A stretch of 56,990 nt of DNA from Stentor coeruleus (lineage: Eukaryota; Ciliophora; Heterotrichea; Heterotrichida; Stentoridae), in NCBI GenBank assembly GCA_001970955.1, contig MPUH01000403.1, forward strand, positions 1 through 56,990, written 5' to 3'. Shown in pieces: positions 51,211-56,990 of the stretch; position 1 is the stretch's first letter, and the number at the start of each line of letters is the position of its first letter. The notes beneath the pieces are model-generated. The model was not told where the DNA came from and did not search any database. It saw nothing but the letters and a program-made list of their open reading frames with translations. The position numbers and the translations under genes were made by a program.

Positions 51211-52602
51211 ATGGAAGAATATTTGACTTTAACACTAACAAAGGGTACTAAAGTTGATGGACTTATATCTTTAAGAGCTAAAAAGTATATAAGAGTATAC
51301 TCAGCAAAAAGGAATGTACTGAGAGAGGTTACCCAAAAACAACTTAAGAATATGGATTTAAATTTATCGATAAATCCTGATAAACCTTCCCATGAAATAT
51401 CAAGACAAAGCTTTCGACCCACTTCAATTTATTGCCTACAACAAACCGCAAAATCCTTACTCTACGATATTCAAAAAGCTGGAAGTGATAAAAGTGAACT
51501 CATCAGAGACATCTCAACTTATGACTACAATTTTTCAACTGAAAAAAGCCTTTTCAGAACCTTACATCAACTAAACAGCATATCAAAATATTTTCCTGAA
51601 TCTGTAGAACTACTAAAAAAATCCGCAATAAACGAGAGCTTCCATTATGAAGACCTTAATCAAGGCCTTACAAAGTTTCATACAATCCAACCAATAATAA
51701 ATCTGAAACCAGAAAGGTTTACTGAAGATTTCAGAGTTAAAAAACTAAACTCAACACATTTACAGAGCAATGTTTTTCAAGGGTCGACAATAATATCTGG
51801 AATTTATACTATAGTATCCCTTATAAGTGATAAGTGGTTAGAAAATCTAACGTTTAAAGTTCAAACATTGGATGGGCTTACTTTTAGTCTGCAGATGACT
51901 CAGACCATGTCAAACTCGTTCTACTCCTCAGCCCAGCTTGTCCAAGTAGTGAAGTCAAAACTTTTACCTTTTTTAGTTTTTCATATAGAAAAACAAGCTA
52001 TATCTTTGCATTTTGATCCATATCAAGGAATCAACATGAACACTTTTTTAATTCAACTAAAAGGTCATGAACTATGTAACGTCATCGTAACTATAAAATC
52101 TTTAAAACAAATAACATTTGATGTACCAGATTTAGAACAATCTTTATCATTTGAACTAACTGAAGAAATTAAAAATATAATAAAAGATAAAAAGAAGCTT
52201 GCTAGAGAAATACAAAATAAGCTCATGTATTGCAAAAAGAGAAAAAGCCTTTTATGGGGGAAAACAAATACACTTTTTGAGTTTTCTGAAGTCGGGTCAA
52301 GGTTTTTTGATGATGTTTATGTTAAAAGCGTAATGGATTTAGAACAATATGACCAACTTTATGTATTTGATTACCCTAAATACAATATAAGAATAGCATG
52401 TTTTGAATATAAAGATCGTAATTTTCTAAGAATCAGCTGCGATCGAGAATCTATAGAAATTGATGTGAAATCAAAATACTATTCTTTCCTCCAAGATATG
52501 CAAAGTTTTAGCATAACAAATTCACCTAAAACTTTATCCTCAAGCCTTGAACTCGAAGTAATTCTAATCAAAATATTCCCCAAACTCCATTGTATCTCTT
52601 AG
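51211..52602 (+). CDS. Unknown 463-aa protein
   Basis: ATG at 51211, TAG at 52602, no intron. The first ~190 residues are mixed helical and basic. Residues ~190-460 alternate beta-strands (STIISGIYTIVSLISDKWL, LTFKVQTLDGLTFSL, FLRISCDRESIEIDV) and look like one or two C2-like beta-sandwich domains around a charged helix (IKNIIKDKKKLAREIQNKL). I do not recognise a family. Divergent from the coiled-coil/EF-hand gene with a 277-bp shared upstream region, so the two may be co-expressed, which is inference. Confidence 0.7.
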   Translation: MEEYLTLTLTKGTKVDGLISLRAKKYIRVYSAKRNVLREVTQKQLKNMDLNLSINPDKPSHEISRQSFRPTSIYCLQQTAKSLLYDIQKAGSDKSELIRDISTYDYNFSTEKSLFRTLHQLNSISKYFPESVELLKKSAINESFHYEDLNQGLTKFHTIQPIINLKPERFTEDFRVKKLNSTHLQSNVFQGSTIISGIYTIVSLISDKWLENLTFKVQTLDGLTFSLQMTQTMSNSFYSSAQLVQVVKSKLLPFLVFHIEKQAISLHFDPYQGINMNTFLIQLKGHELCNVIVTIKSLKQITFDVPDLEQSLSFELTEEIKNIIKDKKKLAREIQNKLMYCKKRKSLLWGKTNTLFEFSEVGSRFFDDVYVKSVMDLEQYDQLYVFDYPKYNIRIACFEYKDRNFLRISCDRESIEIDVKSKYYSFLQDMQSFSITNSPKTLSSSLELEVILIKIFPKLHCIS

Positions 52603-52748
52603 AACTATTAAAAAAATGCTTTTAATATAAACTTAAAAAACTTAGATAGGGTTATCGTTAAAAACAGGGAGTAAAAATATTTATATTAAAACTTGACAAA
52701 GATGTAATGCTTAAAGGTTTTCAATTTTTTTTATATTAGATATAGATA

Positions 52749-52955
52749 ATGATACTGATAAATAAGTTAAATTGTGTAGAAATTAATAAATTTGTACAAG
52801 TAATCCCTTGGACTGAAGGATTAGATGTTTATCCTATAGATATTATTAAGAAAATATATCTTGAAACCCCTTGGACTGAAGGATTAGATGTTTATCCTAT
52901 AGATATTATTAAGAAAATATATCTTGAAACCTTTTACAATATTTATTGTATTTGA
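52749..52955 (+). other. Short frame carrying a 63-bp in-frame duplication
   Basis: A 68-codon frame from ATG 52749. A 63-bp unit (52806-52868) is perfectly repeated at 52869-52931, so the peptide PWTEGLDVYPIDIIKKIYLE occurs twice. It looks protein-like, but the frame is too short and isolated to call a gene with confidence. Confidence 0.3.
52806..52931. repeat. 63-bp perfect tandem duplication
   Basis: Units 52806-52868 and 52869-52931 are identical and adjacent. Confidence 0.9.
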
Positions 52956-53329
52956 AACAAACATTAGTATTAATGAATTGAATGATGATTTCTTAAAAAA
53001 AAAAAGGGTAGAGAATTGACAAGCTTTTAAATAGCTTTGATTACTAAACTGCCAAAAAATCGGTAGTTTAAACTTGAATCATACAAAAATCTACACTATC
53101 ATATTAAAACACAATTTTCACATATTAAATACTATTAAATAATCATCTAACCAAATCTAAAAACCAAAAAATATTCATTATCCTAACATTTCCCCATCTA
53201 CAAAAAACCTTATAATCTTCCTATCAAGTTTTCTTTTCTTCATCATATCTCATAATTTATAATAATCTTATATAACATTCATTTACTTCTAAAATACAAT
53301 TTCTTATAAAAAAATGACAAAATATGGTT
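52956..53329. other. Intergenic
   Basis: AT-rich, convergent 3' flanks, nothing else seen. Confidence 0.5.
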
Positions 53330-56299
53330 TTACCCATCTACTTTGATAGTTGCCGCACTTTCGCTATTAAAACTCGAAATATCTTCAAGCATAGTATCAG
53401 TAAACATATACTTATCATTTTTCTTAGCAATCCATGGGACTTCTGGTCTAACAATTGGCCCTTCCATTTTAACAATACTAATAAGAGCATCAAAACTGTC
53501 AGTATAATCTAATGGCGGGGTTAATAAAGGAAGTCTTGTAATCGGTCTGACCATAAGGTTTTCCATGTTAAATATAGGAACAAAAGGGAACCTCTCAGTG
53601 AATTTATCTTCAGAAAACTTTGGATTCAGTCTGATACTCTGATTTCTAACATAAAAATCATGCATTTTTGAATCTAACCCTTTAAGTTTTTCAAGCGTTT
53701 TCTTGTATCTCTTCATTTTTTTCATACCTTTTTCAGCAACACCCAAAAGCACATATAATTCAGCAGGGATTTTGTTAGATTTTAGTTCAATAATCGAATT
53801 TAAACATTCAGCAGCTCTTGAAAACCCTAAAATTGTATCTGTAAAAATATATGAAAGGGTTAAATTATAGAGAATTTCAAGTCTTAAGCTTTCAGATATA
53901 TAATTATCAGCAAAAACTAAGTCTTCATGATTGCTGTTAAGGTTTTCTAAGACGAGTTTATATAAATGAATACTTGTATCAAAATGTTTGTTATAAAAAT
54001 TTTCAGTTCCTTCAAACCATAAAGCATAGAGTTGACTGATTAATACACCTGGGCCGATGGTTTTGAAGGATTTATCTTTAAAGCTTTGGATCATAAAAAC
54101 ATCTTTTTCAATGTCGTGTTTTTCTCGTTGGTACAAAGTTTCTATAGAGTCTTCATAGTATTCTAACAGTAAATAACAATGAGCCTTCATAAGTAAAATC
54201 TCATCAGTCATCTTAACACATTCTAAAACTTCTAATACTTTATCATATTGTTGACATACAATAAGCATATAAATAGACATCAATATTGCACTATAATCTT
54301 CTATCTTAAAAATCTTTAAAATATCTTTAACCGCATTTTCTAAATCCCCATTATAAAAATAACAAAGTGCTCTATATGCTCTTAAAGTTTTTAATTCCTT
54401 ATTCAAAGCCAAAGCTGTCGTCAAATCTTCAATAGCATCACCATATTTTTTAAAAGAAATATAACAAAATGCTCTTATTGTATACGCGAGAAACGAACTT
54501 TTATCAGAAATTTTTATAGATTTATTGATTTTCTTTAATGATGAGTCTATATTCAGGTCGAGGTATTCGAAAAAACTTCTAATCAAATAAAATTCACAGT
54601 TTTTTTCGAGTTTTACACTTTTAAACTCGACATAAAGTTTTTTAATTTCATTAATATCAGCAGATTTCATTAGAATTTCAACATGTAATTTGAGAATTGG
54701 CCACATAGGGTTTGAGAACTTTTTGAAAAAACCAGAAGTTAAAATCTTATATGCAGAATCTAGATTTTTATTAGCAATATCGATAACTGATAAAGAAATT
54801 TTATAATTAAACTGTGAAGCTGGGTCTAAAACACCTAGTGTCTGAGCTTTTTTATAATCATTAATTGCTTGTTCAAAACCTTTTATGGAAAAATACGAAA
54901 ATGCTCTAAAAATCAAGCACTTAAAAAGACCTTTAGAATCAAGATCATCATCAGCAATACTTGAAAGTAACTCAATCGCTATAATAAACTTGCTTTGAAT
55001 AACATAATAAATCCCTTCAGCAAGTTTCTGGTAAAAGACCTTTTTTTTAGACCTAACCTGCCCTTTAACTCTTTTCAAAACAAAATACGAGCCGAAAAAA
55101 TCGTACATTTCCTGTTTTATAATAACTCTTTTCAAAACAAAATACGAGCCGAAAAAATCGTACATTTCCTGTTTTATAAGCATAATCTTAAACAATGCCC
55201 TATTAGCCAGTTCATCATTATCAGCATTCTGAGCAACTTTTTCAAATAAAAGTTCAGCTTCATCATAATTACTATATTTAATCAAACATTTGCCTTTATA
55301 ATAAACCCCTTCAAGATTATTCTTATCAATTTTCCCTAATTGTTCTAATGATTGCAAAGCTTCAGGGATTCTATCAAAAAAATAGTCAACTTTGGCTAGT
55401 TCTAAAAAATATTTTTCGATAAAATTTGCCGTGTTTTTATACTTTTCAAGATACTTCACCGTATTTTTGTAGTTATTTTTATGTTTCCAGCATGAAGATA
55501 TAAGCAAATATGCTTGAGGATGTTGTAATCTGATCAAATCACTAAGAGCTTCATCATATTTTTTAAGGGCAATAAGAACTTTTCCTCTTAAAAAATATGC
55601 TTGTATGTATTGTCCATTGAGGTTTATACATGAATTTAAGGTTTCAAGAGCTTTTAAGTAATTTTGCAAAGCGCAGAAACATTTACAAATGACCATCAAA
55701 GTACTTGGGGTCTGTATAATACTAGGTGATTGGAGGGTTTTAAGTGCTTTTTCATAGTTTTTTAAGTGTAAGTTACAAAGACCTTGTAGGTATAAGGATT
55801 CAGCAGATTCTTCATCTATATTTTCTAGTATCCCTAAGGCAATATCGTATTTTTTTCTTGAAATTTCGTTTTTCGCTGCAATTATCGAAGTTTTAGCCCC
55901 TGTTGATCTTTTTGTAGACTCTAAAGTACTAAGATTTTCAGGGATTTGGGTGTTTGATGGGCTTAAAATTGTGTTGAAGTTCCTAAAGCTGGAAATTTTT
56001 AGTTTTCTTGAAATGTTGAGCTTTGGATTAGGTTTGAAAAATGAACTTTTGCCTCTGAGACTTAGATTTGGTCTTCGGTCTTGAAGTCGGGTTGCTTCTG
56101 GGGAGTTTGAATTCACTCTTGGTTTTAAGGATAGATTTTTTAAAGACTTAGGCTTTTTATGGCGGGGAGATGTAGGATTACGTGATGTTGATGAGTCTAA
56201 GATGCTGAAGTTTTTGTTTCTTATTGAGATTTTTTCGTTAAATTTAGGACTGGTGCATTTACTTGTGAAGCTTAGGAAGTTCGAATGAATCGGTCTCAT
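53330..56299 (-). CDS. Large TPR-repeat protein (with 57-bp duplication)
   Basis: 989 aa as assembled, ATG at 56299, TAG at 53330. The first ~140 residues are basic and Ser/Asn-rich with SP/TP sites (likely disordered). From ~145 to ~900 tetratricopeptide repeats follow one another (EISRKKYDIALGILENIDEE, SLYLQGLCNLHLKNYEKALK, AYFLRGKVLIALKKYDEALS, TIRAFCYISFKKYGDAIEDL, RAYRALCYFYNGDLENAVKD). A ~85-residue C-terminal tail has a FPFVPIFNMENLMVRPITRL segment. A 57-bp direct duplication (55067-55180) inserts 19 residues into one repeat; without it the protein would be 970 aa and TPR spacing regular. TPR solenoids bind short peptides and build complexes; ciliary, APC/C-like or chaperone roles are all possible. 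Confidence 0.85.
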   Translation of the reverse strand: MRPIHSNFLSFTSKCTSPKFNEKISIRNKNFSILDSSTSRNPTSPRHKKPKSLKNLSLKPRVNSNSPEATRLQDRRPNLSLRGKSSFFKPNPKLNISRKLKISSFRNFNTILSPSNTQIPENLSTLESTKRSTGAKTSIIAAKNEISRKKYDIALGILENIDEESAESLYLQGLCNLHLKNYEKALKTLQSPSIIQTPSTLMVICKCFCALQNYLKALETLNSCINLNGQYIQAYFLRGKVLIALKKYDEALSDLIRLQHPQAYLLISSCWKHKNNYKNTVKYLEKYKNTANFIEKYFLELAKVDYFFDRIPEALQSLEQLGKIDKNNLEGVYYKGKCLIKYSNYDEAELLFEKVAQNADNDELANRALFKIMLIKQEMYDFFGSYFVLKRVIIKQEMYDFFGSYFVLKRVKGQVRSKKKVFYQKLAEGIYYVIQSKFIIAIELLSSIADDDLDSKGLFKCLIFRAFSYFSIKGFEQAINDYKKAQTLGVLDPASQFNYKISLSVIDIANKNLDSAYKILTSGFFKKFSNPMWPILKLHVEILMKSADINEIKKLYVEFKSVKLEKNCEFYLIRSFFEYLDLNIDSSLKKINKSIKISDKSSFLAYTIRAFCYISFKKYGDAIEDLTTALALNKELKTLRAYRALCYFYNGDLENAVKDILKIFKIEDYSAILMSIYMLIVCQQYDKVLEVLECVKMTDEILLMKAHCYLLLEYYEDSIETLYQREKHDIEKDVFMIQSFKDKSFKTIGPGVLISQLYALWFEGTENFYNKHFDTSIHLYKLVLENLNSNHEDLVFADNYISESLRLEILYNLTLSYIFTDTILGFSRAAECLNSIIELKSNKIPAELYVLLGVAEKGMKKMKRYKKTLEKLKGLDSKMHDFYVRNQSIRLNPKFSEDKFTERFPFVPIFNMENLMVRPITRLPLLTPPLDYTDSFDALISIVKMEGPIVRPEVPWIAKKNDKYMFTDTMLEDISSFNSESAATIKVDG
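55067..55180. repeat. 57-bp in-frame duplication within the TPR gene
   Basis: 55067-55123 and 55124-55180 are essentially identical and adjacent. The peptide IKQEMYDFFGSYFVLKRV is repeated. Probably an unmerged overlap, as at the N-marked sites. Confidence 0.85.
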
Positions 56300-56699
56300 T
56301 TTTGATAGTTTTTTGAAAAATATGATTTTGTTTTAAAGTTTTTTGCTATGAAGAAGTTTAAAGGGGTTTTTTGGTAATTTAGATGAAGAGTTGGATGCTG
56401 TATAGTAGTGGTTAAGGTTTTAGTTTTATGGTTTTAAAGGGTAAACTTTGGGATGGTTATGGTTTTGATAGAAAAAGGCTTTATACTATAAACTATAAGC
56501 TAACTATCGCTTTTATTACCAAGCATACAATATCTCTAAGAGCAAACATAATATCAGAATCATCATTAGAAATCCTTGATTTAAGCATGATTAAGTTAAA
56601 ATATTTATCGAATCCTTTAAGAATACCTTGTTACAAGGCTTTAGACTTTTAATTCAATAAACCTAATACAAATAAATAATTTACTAATTAATTCCGAAG
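56300..56699. other. Upstream flank of TPR gene; short frame
   Basis: A 74-codon frame from ATG 56428 to TAA 56652 (MVLKGKLWDGYGFDRKRLYT) is too short and lacks any motif. I leave it as a doubtful gene. Confidence 0.35.
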
Positions 56700-56794
56700 C
56701 ATAATAAAATGACTCCAAAAAAATCTTATAACTTTTTATCATACAATCATAATAAAATGACTCCAAAAAAATCTTATAACTTTTTATCATACAA
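56700..56794. repeat. 48-bp tandem duplication
   Basis: The 48-bp unit starting at 56700 repeats from 56748, near-perfect; the second copy is complete to about 56794. Confidence 0.85.
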
Positions 56795-56942
56795 CCAAAG
56801 CAAAATCTTCAATCATAATTATCGCAATTAAATCATATAACTCATATACAGATATACAATAATCACTTTTAATAAAAGTGATTTTTAAAAATATCGCCTT
56901 CGAAATATATTATTAGATAATAAAAAATGTCAAATCCACACC

Positions 56943-56990
56943 TAAACACACCTCCTATCCACACCTTAAACACACCTCCTATCCACACCT
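56943..56990. repeat. 24-bp tandem repeat at the window end
   Basis: The unit taaacacacctcctatccac plus acct occurs at 56943-56966 and 56967-56990. The window stops exactly at a unit boundary, so the array probably continues. It is not a simple telomere repeat. Confidence 0.8.

Overview
The window looks like a macronuclear (somatic) genome fragment of a heterotrich ciliate, most like Stentor. It is AT-rich and gene-dense in places. Every intact gene ends at TAA, TAG or TGA, and recognisable families (TBP, CDPK, MORN, WD40) end where they should. That argues for the standard code and against codes that read TAA/TAG as Gln or TGA as Trp. Two 15-nt GT...AG introns are needed to make genes readable, at 5305-5319 (minus) and 23152-23166 (plus). 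Introns of this size are a heterotrich hallmark. The species call is inference.

Layout. 1-12.4 kb is compact: the 3' end of a cyclic-nucleotide-binding channel, a tRNA-Gly(GCC), a basic Ser-rich protein, a MORN protein, a membrane-anchored alpha/beta hydrolase, a seven-TM protein, a CDPK, a small zinc-finger protein and TBP. 12.4-25.9 kb holds a coiled-coil protein, a three-finger C2H2 protein, a Cys-rich/coiled-coil protein, two close small genes, a basic protein and a tandem CCCH protein. These are separated by unusually long gene-free stretches (2.8 and 4.1 kb); the longer one carries a 28-bp minisatellite.

25.9-37.4 kb is a graveyard. It contains remnants of several genes, including glutamate dehydrogenase, a SUCO/Slp1-type SUN protein and a decayed copy of a small acylated-type MGC protein. 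Scattered among them are a few intact small genes. A 100-bp insertion flanked by a 6-bp direct repeat interrupts the glutamate dehydrogenase remnant.

37.4-56.9 kb is dense again: a mitochondrial-type helical protein, two tandem ~1030-aa WD40 paralogs, a decayed TM protein, a small two-TM protein, a 990-aa coiled-coil/EF-hand protein divergent from an unknown 463-aa protein, and a ~970-aa TPR protein.

The genes do not form one pathway. Recurring themes are calcium/cyclic-nucleotide signalling (channel domain, CDPK, EF-hand protein), scaffold repeats (MORN, WD40, TPR) and transcription/RNA binding (TBP, zinc fingers). Eleven near-identical direct duplications of 24-154 bp occur in the window; three are separated by, or next to, a single N. 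At least those three, and probably others, look like unmerged contig overlaps. They corrupt the CDPK, hydrolase and TPR models. The window starts inside a gene and ends inside a 24-bp repeat, so both ends look truncated.
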